Under the pieces are notes generated by a model. It was given only the letters and a program-made list of their open reading frames with translations, made no database searches and was not told the DNA's origin. A stretch of 64,000 bases of DNA, taken from assembly GCA_000961575.1 (NCBI GenBank), contig LADP01000042.1:62001-126000 (forward strand), in the 5' to 3' direction. Source of the stretch: Peptococcaceae bacterium BRH_c8a (GTDB lineage: Bacteria > Bacillota > Desulfotomaculia > Desulfotomaculales > Desulfallaceae). Of this stretch, positions 33,623 through 41,695 are shown in pieces. A program made the translations under genes and the position numbers. The stretch's first letter is position 1, and every line of letters starts with the position of its first letter.

Positions 33623-34540
33623 ATGCACGGAAATCCGGCCGGGGTTGACGCAGGCCTTTTTATCAAATCGTGGCTTGTTTCAGCGAAAAATTATATTGAA
33701 GTGACCAAGCCAAGGTCGGTTTTTTTGCTTGTGTTTACTGCCCTGGGAACCATGTTTTTGGCTGCGGCCGAGTACGGCTTGAGCATGCCGGTTTTTATTA
33801 AATCACTTTTGGCCATTACCTTCGCTTGCTCCGGTGTTAATGCCGTTAGTTGTTACGTGGATCGGGACATCGACGCGATTATGGAACGGACCAAACACAG
33901 GCCCATACCCTCAGGTAGAATAACACCGCCTGTAAAGGCGCTAGTCTGGGGACTGGCGCAGTTTCTCGTTGCTTTGGCCATTGCTTACAGTCTTAACCTG
34001 GCTTCTTTCGTCTGCATCATCCTGGGGATGCTTGGTTATGTCGGCATTTACAGCCTGTGGTTCAAACGCATAAGTGCCTGGAATATTATTTTGGGTGGTT
34101 TTAGTGGTGGTTTACCGGCTTTGTTCGGTTGGACGGCGGTAACCGGCAGGGTGGAAACACTACCGATACTGATTAGTCTGCTGGTGGTACTGTGGATCCC
34201 AAATCACATTTGGAATTTGGCCATATTCTACCGCAACGACTATCGTAACGTTGGTGTTCCCATGCTGCCGGTGGTTTGCGATGTGAAACGCACATTATTG
34301 TATATCTTTATTACCGTATTGGCCATGTTCGCTCTTTCCATAGCTGTTTACTTAACAGGTGGGATGGGTACTATTTACCTGGTAACTGCTATTGTATGCG
34401 GATTGGCGGTAACGGTTGGAAACCTGTATCTATTTTTTGGGCCGGATCACAAACATGCCTGGTTTTTGTATAAACTATCCAGCCCATACCTGTTTCTTCT
34501 TTTTCTAGGCATGATGCTGGATAGGTATATTAAATTTTGA
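33623..34540 (+). CDS. ctaB: Protoheme IX farnesyltransferase (heme O synthase)
   Basis: The product is about 305 residues with eight or nine membrane segments. The UbiA-type prenyl-diphosphate motif is NAVSCYVDRDIDAIMERTKHRP, the form specific to heme O synthases. NHIWNLAIFYRNDYRNVGVPMLPVV is also diagnostic. It adds a farnesyl group to heme B. The ATG at 33623 follows GGGAGGC. No heme-copper oxidase gene lies in the window, which is unusual for an apparent anaerobe. The CRP/FNR regulator next door may respond to oxygen or redox. Confidence 0.9.
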   Translation: MHGNPAGVDAGLFIKSWLVSAKNYIEVTKPRSVFLLVFTALGTMFLAAAEYGLSMPVFIKSLLAITFACSGVNAVSCYVDRDIDAIMERTKHRPIPSGRITPPVKALVWGLAQFLVALAIAYSLNLASFVCIILGMLGYVGIYSLWFKRISAWNIILGGFSGGLPALFGWTAVTGRVETLPILISLLVVLWIPNHIWNLAIFYRNDYRNVGVPMLPVVCDVKRTLLYIFITVLAMFALSIAVYLTGGMGTIYLVTAIVCGLAVTVGNLYLFFGPDHKHAWFLYKLSSPYLFLLFLGMMLDRYIKF

Positions 34541-34630
34541 CCAGAGGTAATACCTGAGCCTGAACTTACAATTTTTTTTGTGCCAACTACTAACACAATA
34601 ACAATCGATACAACAAAGGGGGTGTTGGCT

Positions 34631-35335
34631 GTGCATGAAGACGTTCAGGATATGATTGGTAATAATCAGAGTAGTCTTCTCCGATCTGACCCTATGCTTA
34701 ATGATATGGAAAAGGTGCTCATTAGGCAGGCAGGTTCCACGGTTCATTACCCTAAGGGGCACGTTATTTTTGCCGCCGGCGATATTTCTGACAGGGTATA
34801 CCTCATCGAAAGCGGTTGGGCTAAGATATACCGCCTCTCCACCGACGGCAGGCGGGTAACTGTGGGTAGCATACGCAGCCCAGGGGAAATGATGGCCCTG
34901 GCGGAAACGCTTTTACACGTTGAGAGGACATGTTTTGCCGGGGCCTTCAGTGATGTGACCATGGTGGTAATGACCAAGAACAGGTTCGAGGAACTTTTAG
35001 CCCAGCACCCTTTCTTGGCCATTAAGGTGGCTAAGCTACTAGGAGCCAGGATGCGTGAAGCCGAGGCCATTATACAAGAGATGGTATGTTGGCAGGCTCC
35101 GGGCAGGTTGGCCCTGATGTTGATGAAGATGGGCGAAAAGATGGGTGAACCCACTAAAAACGGGATAAAAATTAACTTGCACCTGACCCATGAGGAAATA
35201 GCCAGCATGGTTGGTACATCGCGGCAAACGGTAACCTCGTTATTGAATACTTTTAAACAAGAAAAAAGCATCAGCTACGAAGGCCGGGTAATTAGGATCG
35301 AAAACCCGGACAAATTAGCCAAATGGATGGTTTAG
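34631..35335 (+). CDS. CRP/FNR family transcription regulator
   Basis: The product is about 234 residues. The cyclic-nucleotide-binding fold (about 20-130) has YPKGHVIFAAGDISDRVYLIESGWAKIYR. A long dimerisation helix follows, then a winged-helix domain (about 155-230) with LTHEEIASMVGTSRQTVTSLLNTFKQ. The recognition helix carries SRQTV, with Gln where CRP has Glu. There is no Cys cluster for an FNR Fe-S centre. It starts at a GTG behind AAAGGGGG. Tandem TGTCA-N6-TGACA sites elsewhere in the window (36713 and 59195) are candidate targets. Confidence 0.9.
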   Translation: MHEDVQDMIGNNQSSLLRSDPMLNDMEKVLIRQAGSTVHYPKGHVIFAAGDISDRVYLIESGWAKIYRLSTDGRRVTVGSIRSPGEMMALAETLLHVERTCFAGAFSDVTMVVMTKNRFEELLAQHPFLAIKVAKLLGARMREAEAIIQEMVCWQAPGRLALMLMKMGEKMGEPTKNGIKINLHLTHEEIASMVGTSRQTVTSLLNTFKQEKSISYEGRVIRIENPDKLAKWMV

Positions 35336-35336
35336 T

Positions 35337-36587
35337 TTACTCGTATATTTTTTCGTCTGCTGCAAAAGCTTCTTCAGCGTCCAATTCGTAATCCCGCTCA
35401 TTGCGGGATTGCGTTTTTTTATGGTATTCCCGGTACCATTCGTGGGCAATAATCATGGACATCACTTCGTTGGAACCGGTCCAGATGGAGGCCAGTCCCA
35501 GATCCCGCACGATGCGTTCCACCGGGAATACGTTAGTATAACCAATGCCGCCCATCACCTGCATTGAAATACGGGCAGCATTTTGGCAGGCTTCCGTAAC
35601 AAATTTCTTTGTTTCGCTGACCGCCCGGCGCACCCGGTTTTCCCCTGCCCCCGCGTCAACGGCCCGGCAGGTGGTATAAACCAGAGATTGGGCGGCATCC
35701 AGCAACATTACCGCTTCGGCCACCTGGAAACTGACGCCCTGGAACTGGTTGATTACCTGTCCGAAGGCCTTGCGGCGGCTGGTATAGCGGGTGGCTGTAT
35801 CCACCGCCGGGCGGGCGGCCCCAATGGTCATAGCCGCGGTGCCTAAGCGCTCGGGGATCATCATGGTATTAAATACAGTGTAAGCCCCGTTAAGTTGGCC
35901 CACGATGTTTTCCTTTGGTACTATGACATCTTTAAATACCACCCGACCTGCGCCGCCGCCCCGGCAGCCCATAAGCCTATAGATATAATCCACGTTAACC
36001 CCCGGGCTCCGGTCCACAATTAAACAGGTCAGGGCTTTGTGGGGATGCGTTCCGGGCTCGGTATTGGTGCGGGCATAAACTAGGAAGTAATCTGCGGCCT
36101 CAGCGCCTACGATAAAGCGCTTCTGGCCGTTAAGTACGAAATGGTCGCCTTTGTCTTCGGCCACAGTGGTGGTGCCGAAGAAATCAGACCCGCCCCGGGG
36201 TTCGGTCAGGCATTCAGCGGCGAATATTTCACCGGCCAGCAGCGGCTTGACATACTTTTCCTTCTGGGCATCGCTGCCATGTAAAATGATGGCGTCACAG
36301 ACCAGTTCGGCGCCCACTCCGAAGGTACAGGCAAAAATATAACCCAGAGTGCCTACTTCCTCCATCACCATGGCAGTGGCCACCCAGTCCAGGCCACGGC
36401 CGCCCCACTTTTTGGGATAGCGGCAACCCAGCAAGTTGCGTCGTCCGGCCTCCTGCAGAAATTCTTTGGGAAATCTGATTTGATCCTGGTCCATGTCCAG
36501 AATCATCTGCCGGGGCACCCATTTTACCAGCTCCCGAACCTCTTCCCGCAGTTCCAGTTGTTCTTTACTTAATAAAAAGTCAAACAT
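35337..36587 (-). CDS. Acyl-CoA dehydrogenase
   Basis: The product is about 416 residues with the three-part acyl-CoA dehydrogenase fold: N-terminal helical region (LRYPKKWGGRGLDW-like), beta domain (AECLTEPRGGSDFFGTTT, FIVGAEAADYFLVYA), C-terminal helices (RRKAFGQVINQFQGVSFQVAEA, MQVMGGIGYTNVFPVERIVRDL). It binds FAD and oxidises an acyl-CoA to the enoyl-CoA with electrons passing to an ETF. The ATG at 36587 follows GGGGGGAG. No ETF or thiolase gene adjoins. The substrate is not clear. Confidence 0.9.
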   Translation of the reverse strand: MFDFLLSKEQLELREEVRELVKWVPRQMILDMDQDQIRFPKEFLQEAGRRNLLGCRYPKKWGGRGLDWVATAMVMEEVGTLGYIFACTFGVGAELVCDAIILHGSDAQKEKYVKPLLAGEIFAAECLTEPRGGSDFFGTTTVAEDKGDHFVLNGQKRFIVGAEAADYFLVYARTNTEPGTHPHKALTCLIVDRSPGVNVDYIYRLMGCRGGGAGRVVFKDVIVPKENIVGQLNGAYTVFNTMMIPERLGTAAMTIGAARPAVDTATRYTSRRKAFGQVINQFQGVSFQVAEAVMLLDAAQSLVYTTCRAVDAGAGENRVRRAVSETKKFVTEACQNAARISMQVMGGIGYTNVFPVERIVRDLGLASIWTGSNEVMSMIIAHEWYREYHKKTQSRNERDYELDAEEAFAADEKIYE

Positions 36588-36981
36588 TATTAACTCCCCC
36601 CTATATTTGCCTAAACTATTTCCCCTTGAAACCTTAATCAAAACCAATTGGCATAATTATTACAAATTGTAATATTGGGCAGCGACAATGTCAATCCCGG
36701 AGTTTTTGAGAGTGTCATGAAGATGACAATATATTTGTCATCAAGCTGACTTTAGGCTGTCGCTCCGACGACACGATGACTGGCTATTATTTGCTAGACT
36801 TATTATCATCATTAAGAATAATGATTATTGGCCCTCAATTCAGTGATGTACATAATTACACAAAAAGTATGAATATATCCTGAATTGAAAAAGATACTGA
36901 TGATGAGGGGGTAGGTAATGACAAATTTGCAAAAGAAGTCATGTTAAGCAAAGAAATTTGGGGTAAAGGCGGGTGATTTGA
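36588..36981. other. Divergent promoter region with tandem CRP-like sites
   Basis: This 394-bp region separates the acyl-CoA dehydrogenase (minus) from the small membrane protein and TSUP genes (plus). Besides the tandem sites at 36713-36751 it contains an inverted repeat around 36805-36828 (TCATCATTAAGAATAATGAT) and is otherwise AT-rich. No gene was seen in it. Confidence 0.6.
36713..36751. promoter_or_regulatory. Two CRP/FNR-type palindromes 23 bp apart (site A)
   Basis: TGTCA-TGAAGA-TGACA at 36713-36728 is a perfect inverted repeat with a 6-bp spacer. TGTCA-TCAAGC-TGACT follows at 36736-36751. The starts are 23 bp apart, about two helical turns. The same double arrangement occurs at 59195-59233 with 27 of 35 bases conserved in the shared core. 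The TGTCA-N6-TGACA shape is that of CRP/FNR-family operators (CooA-type half-sites). It lies between the acyl-CoA dehydrogenase and TSUP operons. Confidence 0.7.
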
Positions 36982-37377
36982 ATGTCTGGTTTTAACTATG
37001 CAAAGCTTTGGGATAAAATTTTTCATCCTAACAGAGCTAAACAAGAAGAAATTCAGAACAGGCTGAAAGAAATGCAAGAATTATCTAAATTAGCTACGGA
37101 AATTGGCAATAAGCAGATTTATAAAAATCTGCAGGTCGAAATGAACGAACTCTTTATGAAATATTTGACGTATGTCTTTTTTGATGGGCTGCGTTTTATA
37201 GCTCCACACTTTTTGCTACTGGCAATTATCACCAGTAAGGTGAGTTTTATATATTTACCCGTTAACTTGCCCCTGTTTGGAAATGAAATTGGAGTTGTGC
37301 TTTTGTACCCAGTAATGGCTATCCTGGCTCATTTTGCTTACAAAAGGTTTAGAAGTAAAAAATTGCAATTATCTTAG
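36982..37377 (+). CDS. Small coiled-coil membrane protein, DUF106/Oxa1-like
   Basis: The 131-residue protein starts with a charged coiled coil (about 10-60, NRAKQEEIQNRLKEMQELSKLATEI) ending in VEMNELFMKYL. It continues into two membrane segments (about 62-85, 95-118) and a short basic tail. The plan of Lys/Glu/Met-rich helix followed by a membrane hairpin resembles DUF106/EMC3-type relatives of the YidC/Oxa1 insertases. Similarity is by general pattern only. It is 34 bases upstream of a TSUP transporter gene, so it may be an assembly or regulatory partner of it. Confidence 0.5.
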   Translation: MSGFNYAKLWDKIFHPNRAKQEEIQNRLKEMQELSKLATEIGNKQIYKNLQVEMNELFMKYLTYVFFDGLRFIAPHFLLLAIITSKVSFIYLPVNLPLFGNEIGVVLLYPVMAILAHFAYKRFRSKKLQLS

Positions 37378-37411
37378 TATAATTAACATTAAATAGGGGG
37401 GAAAGTTTTAA

Positions 37412-38350
37412 ATGGAATTTTCAGTATCTGGAGCAACCGTTAGCCCGATTGTGTTAATCTTATGGTCTTTGTTCGTTGGTTATGTGTTTTCCACCGTAGG
37501 CGCCGCTGGCGGCATCTTGGCCGGCGTAGGACATATCACTATCTTTGGTATGAAAAACGCCAATATGGTTAAACCCATGAACCAGGTATTAACCCTGATT
37601 AGTCCCATGATTTCAGCACCGCTTTACTTTAAAGAGCGCCGCTTGGTTGTACCCGCTGCTATTGCCCTGGGTCTGGGCGGTATCTTAGGCGCCTTGATTG
37701 GTTCTTATTTGTCTTCTACTTACTTACCGGATATGAAAACTTATAAGCCGTTCTTTGGTGCCATTACCCTGTTTATAGCCGTCAAGATTTGGACGGAAAT
37801 GCTTCCCTCGACAAAGGAAAAACAGAAAACGATTAAAAAAGCCAACAAGGCTTTTGAAAGTAAAGTTAAGGAATTAAGAGCTGCCGGTAAAATGAATGAA
37901 CTGAAAGATATCGGTGTAAAATTTAGTGAGATGGGTGTTAGCAATACCTTTAGTTTTGCCGGTGAAACCTTTAGGTACAACGTATTTTCACCGTTTGTTT
38001 TCGGAGGCTTTGTGGCTATAATCTCAGCTGCCCTGGGTGTGGGCGGCGGGTTCCTGCTGGTACCTTACTTAAGCAGCATGCTGGGCTTCCCCATGTTTAT
38101 CGTAGCCGGTACATCAGTACTCTCCATCCTGGTTTCTTCCGCCACCAGTATTGCAAACTACGTGCGTATGGGCAGCAGCCTTGACTTCGCCATGCTGGGC
38201 TTTGAAGTAGTGGGCGTAGTTATTGGTTCTTACCTGGGACCTGTTCTTTCCAAATATATCAAGGGTGAATACCTGAAAATATTCCTTGCTGTAATACTTA
38301 CTTATATCGGCCTTCGTTACCTGCTTTCCGCTTTTGGTATCAGCATATAG
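37412..38350 (+). CDS. TSUP family permease (TauE/SafE type anion exporter)
   Basis: The 312-residue protein has eight predicted membrane segments. The first half has VGYVFSTVGAAGGILAGVGH and the second half mirrors it with ALGVGGGFLLVPYLS, the paired G-rich motifs of TSUP permeases. A charged cytoplasmic insert of about 75 residues (130-205, KEKQKTIKKANKAFESK) separates the halves. TSUP members export sulfite, sulfoacetate or taurine-derived anions. In a sulfur-metabolising anaerobe a sulfite-type substrate is plausible but unproven. A strong terminator follows. Confidence 0.85.
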   Translation: MEFSVSGATVSPIVLILWSLFVGYVFSTVGAAGGILAGVGHITIFGMKNANMVKPMNQVLTLISPMISAPLYFKERRLVVPAAIALGLGGILGALIGSYLSSTYLPDMKTYKPFFGAITLFIAVKIWTEMLPSTKEKQKTIKKANKAFESKVKELRAAGKMNELKDIGVKFSEMGVSNTFSFAGETFRYNVFSPFVFGGFVAIISAALGVGGGFLLVPYLSSMLGFPMFIVAGTSVLSILVSSATSIANYVRMGSSLDFAMLGFEVVGVVIGSYLGPVLSKYIKGEYLKIFLAVILTYIGLRYLLSAFGISI

Positions 38351-38370
38351 TGTTAGCAGTAATCCTAAAA

Positions 38371-38410
38371 AAAACCGGGTTAACAGCCATTGGGTTGTTA
38401 ACCCGGTTTT
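38371..38410. terminator. Strong bidirectional terminator
   Basis: AAAACCGGGTTAACA and TGTTAACCCGGTTTT form a perfect 15-bp stem with a 10-base loop, between the convergent TSUP and YnfA genes. Confidence 0.85.
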
Positions 38411-38419
38411 TAATTTTAA

Positions 38420-38752
38420 TTATATTTGCCGCGGCCAGTACATAATTACCAATACTCCAATTAGGGCAATAAACCCGCCGATTAAATCAAACCGATCAGG
38501 AATTACATGATCTATTTTCCAGCCCCACAAGATTGACAGTACGATAAAAATTCCGCCGTAAGCCGCATATACCCGGCCGAAGTTGGCCGGCTGCAGGGTT
38601 GGTATCACGCCATATAAAGCTAAAATAATAGCCCCCATTAGGCCCAGCCAGATAGCCTTATCTTCCCGAAGCCACAGCCACACCAGGTAACCACCACCGA
38701 TTTCCAACAAACCGGCTAGGATGAAGTAAAATAAAGATTTGGCAATAATCAA
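38420..38752 (-). CDS. ynfA: YnfA (UPF0060) small membrane protein
   Basis: The 110-residue protein has four membrane segments. It contains [34 protein letters not shown] and [20 protein letters not shown], diagnostic for YnfA, a small-multidrug-resistance-like family. Function in the cell is not established. It is single and convergent with the TSUP gene. Confidence 0.92.
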   Translation of the reverse strand: MIIAKSLFYFILAGLLEIGGGYLVWLWLREDKAIWLGLMGAIILALYGVIPTLQPANFGRVYAAYGGIFIVLSILWGWKIDHVIPDRFDLIGGFIALIGVLVIMYWPRQI

Positions 38753-38906
38753 AAATGCAGCCCCCTAAGTCCATTTTTAAAACTCATCTTTAATTTTACA
38801 ATTTTTAGAATCGCTATGGCAAATATAAGCTTTAGATTTTAATATATACTGCCGGGGAGAACTGCATTTCATTAGTATTAAATTGACTAAATGAAAAGGA
38901 AGAGGC

Positions 38907-39134
38907 TTAAGCCTCTTCCTTGACTTCCTTAATCAGTTCCTCGACCGCTTTAACTTCTTTTTTAAGGTCGTTGAGGTACTTTTCTAGTTTGCCCAATTGT
39001 TCTTCTTTGCCGTAAGATTGGCGCTTTAAATCACCACCCTGACCACCGCAGCCGCATCCTTCCTGGTGGCTATGGCCCTGTGGGTGCCCGTTTCCCGATC
39101 CGTGTCCGGGGCCGTGCCCTTTGCATTGACACAT
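38907..39134 (-). CDS. Small Cys/His/Gly-rich N-terminus plus coiled-coil protein (DUF5320-like)
   Basis: The 75-residue protein has a metal-ligand-rich head (CQCKGHGPGHGSGNGHPQGH then HQEGCGCGG, residues 2-31) and an acidic coiled-coil tail (about 38-75, LGKLEKYLNDLKKEVKAVEELI). The architecture matches small DUF5320-type proteins found near nitrogenase- or Mo/W-related and MTH1175-like genes of anaerobes. Metal binding by the head is inferred. It starts at an ATG behind AAAGGGGG. The following 165 bases hold nothing recognisable. Confidence 0.7.
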   Translation of the reverse strand: MCQCKGHGPGHGSGNGHPQGHSHQEGCGCGGQGGDLKRQSYGKEEQLGKLEKYLNDLKKEVKAVEELIKEVKEEA

Positions 39135-39308
39135 TATTTGTACCCCCTTTCTAATGATTGGTTAAATTGTATAATGGATTTTATAGTAAGTCAAAACATA
39201 AGGCAAACTATAACTAAGTTAACAACCAAAATTTATCCACCAAAATTAAAAGTTTTGGCCTGCAAAGGGAGTGATTTTAGTAGAAGCTTGGTATGCTAGT
39301 GGAAATAA

Positions 39309-39345
39309 AAAGTGAGGTCTTCCGAATTTCGAAAGACCGCACTTT
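39309..39345 (-). terminator. Terminator of the alcohol dehydrogenase gene
   Basis: On the minus strand AAAGTGCGGTCTTTCGAA pairs with TTCGGAAGACCTCACTTT with two mismatches, and TTTATTT follows. Confidence 0.8.
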
Positions 39346-39351
39346 GCTGAC

Positions 39352-40554
39352 TTATAAGCTTGGTTCTACCAGGTCGAAACAGCGTTTATAAATCCATTCG
39401 TAACCTTTTACGTCAATATCTCGCGGGTTACCTACTGTTTGCGGGTCGTTAAAAGCTTCCTTGGCCAGTCGGGGAATCATGTCTTCGGGTACACCCTGAT
39501 CGGCCAAGCTGGGAATGCAAAGGTCATCAACCAGTTCGTAAACAGCCAGTACGGCTTCCTTGGCGGCTTCGTCCACAGACATGCCGAACGTATTTACTCC
39601 CATAGCCTGGGCAATACGAGCAAATTTTTCGGGCTCGCCCATCCAGTTAAATTCCATTACCGGCCCCAGCATGGTGGCGACACAAGGTCCGTGGGCTATA
39701 GGAATAATGCCGCCTAAGGTTTGGGACATGGCATGGGCGGCACCCGCCGATTCGCTGCCGTAAGATAAACCGGCCAGCATGGCGGCTTGGGACATAGCGT
39801 ACCGGGCTTCTATATCCTGCCCGTTGGCAAAGGCCCGCCTGAGGTACTTGGCACAGTATTCGATAGCCAGCAAGGCCACAGAGTCCGTAATGGGCTGGGC
39901 GTAATGACAGGTGTAACATTCAATGGCATGGCACAACGCATCCATGCCGGTTCCAGCGGTAATAAGGGGCGGCATGGACACATGCAGTTCCGGGTCAATA
40001 ACCGTCAAATGAGCGGCAATGAGAGGGCCGCCGGTATTAAATTTGAATTGCCGGGCCGGATCTGTAATCACCGCCCACTGGGTTACCTCGCTGCCCGTAC
40101 CCGCAGTGGTAGGGACAGTGGTTAACGGTGGGATTCGTTTGCTGAGTGGCTTTTTGCCATCAGCGCACTCATATTCCAACACTGGCTCTCCGTGGGCAAC
40201 TTCTACCCCGATGGCTTTGGCGGTATCCATGGAACTGCCGCCACCAACTGCTAAAAGGCCATTGCAATTATTGCCCAGATATATTTTAGTTCCTGCAGCT
40301 ACTACCTCCAGCGGTGGGTTGGCCACGACGCCATCGTATAGCACAAATGAAACGCCGGCTTTATTAAGACTATCCACAACCGGGTCAATCAAACCGGCCG
40401 CACATACTCCTTTGTCGGTAACCACAAGAAGCTTGTCTACACCCAGGTTTTTAACTTCCTCACCCAGATATTGAACCGCTCCGATACCGTGTTTAACCGC
40501 TGTGGGCATCTCAAATCCCTTTAATCTGTTCATGCGCTCAAAACGCATATGCAA
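39352..40554 (-). CDS. Iron-containing (type III) alcohol dehydrogenase, GbsB-like by context
   Basis: The 400-residue Fe-ADH has the NAD-binding GGGSSMDTAKAI (about 101-112), PTTAGTGSEVTQWAVI (about 149-165), then metal ligands in GMDALCHAIECYTC and SAGAAHAMSQTLGG...IAHGPC. It oxidises an alcohol to the aldehyde, or the reverse, with NAD. It is divergent from a GbsR-like regulator, the arrangement of gbsB (choline dehydrogenase) and gbsR in Bacillus, with a betaine transporter beyond. Choline is therefore one possible substrate, ethanol another. The start is TTG at 40554 or ATG at 40548. Confidence 0.9.
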   Translation of the reverse strand: MHMRFERMNRLKGFEMPTAVKHGIGAVQYLGEEVKNLGVDKLLVVTDKGVCAAGLIDPVVDSLNKAGVSFVLYDGVVANPPLEVVAAGTKIYLGNNCNGLLAVGGGSSMDTAKAIGVEVAHGEPVLEYECADGKKPLSKRIPPLTTVPTTAGTGSEVTQWAVITDPARQFKFNTGGPLIAAHLTVIDPELHVSMPPLITAGTGMDALCHAIECYTCHYAQPITDSVALLAIEYCAKYLRRAFANGQDIEARYAMSQAAMLAGLSYGSESAGAAHAMSQTLGGIIPIAHGPCVATMLGPVMEFNWMGEPEKFARIAQAMGVNTFGMSVDEAAKEAVLAVYELVDDLCIPSLADQGVPEDMIPRLAKEAFNDPQTVGNPRDIDVKGYEWIYKRCFDLVEPSL

Positions 40555-40591
40555 AGTATCTCCCCCAATTCAATTTAGTTAATTTATAATG

Positions 40592-40607
40592 TTTAATACT
40601 TTTTAAA
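40592..40607. promoter_or_regulatory. Operator-like sequence at the alcohol dehydrogenase promoter
   Basis: TTTAATACTTTTTAAA differs at only two of 16 bases from TTTAATACATATTAAA at 41446-41461, upstream of the transporter operon. It sits just downstream of the -10 box of the dehydrogenase promoter, over the predicted start site, a normal place for a repressor. Confidence 0.6.
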
Positions 40608-40636
40608 TTGTAACACAAATAAAAAAGTCTGTTCAA
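40607..40636 (-). promoter_or_regulatory. Sigma-A promoter of the alcohol dehydrogenase gene
   Basis: On the minus strand TTGAAC (40636-40631) is followed after 18 bases by TACAAT (40612-40607). Predicted start near 40600, about 45 bases before the gene. Confidence 0.65.
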
Positions 40637-40693
40637 CCTGGAAATTTGGCCAAATATGATTAAAAACACGGTAATTCCGATTAAGAATAAGCG

Positions 40694-40722
40694 TTTACAT
40701 TATTTCTTTTGTATTATATAAT
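40694..40722 (+). promoter_or_regulatory. Sigma-A promoter of the GbsR-like gene
   Basis: TTTACA (40694-40699) and a perfect TATAAT (40717-40722) are separated by 17 bases. Confidence 0.75.
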
Positions 40723-40757
40723 TTAAATAATCTAAACAGCGAATGTGCTTGGTGTTT

Positions 40758-40785
40758 ATTTATAAATCTTTGCTTATTTATAAAA
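40758..40785. promoter_or_regulatory. Inverted repeat in the leader of the GbsR-like gene
   Basis: ATTTATAAAT, eight bases, then ATTTATAAAA form a near-perfect inverted repeat. It lies about 30 bases after the predicted transcription start and just before the ribosome site, so it may serve autorepression or mask the start as an RNA hairpin. Confidence 0.5.
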
Positions 40786-40803
40786 TTGAGAGGTATGAGC
40801 GGT

Positions 40804-41394
40804 ATGGATAACAACGAATCCGGTAACATCAAAAACTTTACCAGCACTGATCCCGAAGCGGTGAAAGTAAACCATGCCAGGGACAAAGTTATTAATGGCA
40901 TGGCTGAAACAATGGATTTATATGGTGTTACCGCTTCCATCGGTCGCCTGTATGGGACGCTTTATTTTCAACAAAACCCTATGACACTAGATGAAATGAA
41001 GGATGAACTGGGCATGAGTAAACCAAGCATGTCCCTGGCGGTACGCTCCCTTTTGGAGATGAAAGTGGTACAAAAGGTCTGGCAGAAGGGGACACGCAGA
41101 GACCTTTACGTGGCTGAAAAGGACTTTTTCAAGTTTTTTCAGGTTTTTTTCTCAACCAAATGGAAGCGGGAAATTGAGGTTAACCTGCAGTCTACTAAGG
41201 AAGCGTCAGAGGAATTACAGGCGGTACTGAGTGACCCGAATCTTCAATTGACACCGGAAAAAAAGCAGGAAATTGAAACATATAAAAAGCAAATTGACGA
41301 CTCCAGGGTTTATTATCACTGGTTGGGTGAACTGGTAAAAAACCTGGAAAGCGGGCGGTTATTTGAATTAATACCCCCAACCAAAGTAGACTGA
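40804..41394 (+). CDS. gbsR: GbsR-like MarR-type regulator
   Basis: The product is about 196 residues. It has a MarR/winged-helix domain (about 25-110) with ASIGRLYGTLYFQQNPMTLDEMKDELGMSKPSMSLAVRSLLEMKVVQKVWQKGTRRDLYVAE. The GRLYGTL motif and the C-terminal helical part (about 110-196) are the GbsR/YvaV/OpcR plan. In Bacillus GbsR binds choline and controls gbsAB and opuB. The ATG at 40804 has a better distance to GAGAGG than the earlier starts. It stands between the alcohol dehydrogenase and the betaine transporter genes. Confidence 0.85.
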   Translation: MDNNESGNIKNFTSTDPEAVKVNHARDKVINGMAETMDLYGVTASIGRLYGTLYFQQNPMTLDEMKDELGMSKPSMSLAVRSLLEMKVVQKVWQKGTRRDLYVAEKDFFKFFQVFFSTKWKREIEVNLQSTKEASEELQAVLSDPNLQLTPEKKQEIETYKKQIDDSRVYYHWLGELVKNLESGRLFELIPPTKVD

Positions 41395-41401
41395 TTCCCT
41401 A

Positions 41402-41436
41402 AACCCTCTGCAAGAACCAAGGGGGTTTTATATTTT
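41402..41436 (+). terminator. Terminator of the GbsR-like gene
   Basis: AAACCCTC pairs with GGGGGTTT (one mismatch), followed by TATATTTTA. Confidence 0.65.
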
Positions 41437-41440
41437 ATTA

Positions 41441-41469
41441 ATACATTTAATACATATTAAATGTATAAT
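41441..41469. promoter_or_regulatory. Operator-like palindrome overlapping the transporter operon promoter
   Basis: ATACATTTAA-TACATA-TTAAATGTAT is a perfect 10-bp inverted repeat (41441-41466). It contains TTTAATACATATTAAA, shared with the alcohol dehydrogenase promoter. A TATAAT (41464-41469) overlaps its right end. No good -35 box is visible. A leader of about 220 bases without a gene separates it from proX. Confidence 0.65.
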
Positions 41470-41695
41470 ACAGAAAACACATGGATGTTCGGGTTAACAG
41501 CACTTATATAGGCAATATAAACAATATTCAACTTTGACTTACTAGCTCGTTCATGGTTTTATTTAAAAGGCAGAGATTTTGTCAGAGGGGTGGGGGTAAC
41601 AACTTATTATAACAGTATCAGTTGCTAGTAGCATTAATTTAAACAATTTAAAAATGTTGTAAATGTGCCACAATATGAAGGGGGAATTCAAGCAA

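Noticed and set aside
36782-36795. Sigma-54-like promoter (TGG...TGC) upstream of the TSUP pair
   Set aside because: The spacing between GG and GC is nine bases instead of the required ten, and no sigma-54 activator is encoded nearby.
41476-41695. Riboswitch in the long proX leader
   Set aside because: About 220 bases without conserved aptamer motifs or a clear terminator/antiterminator pair.
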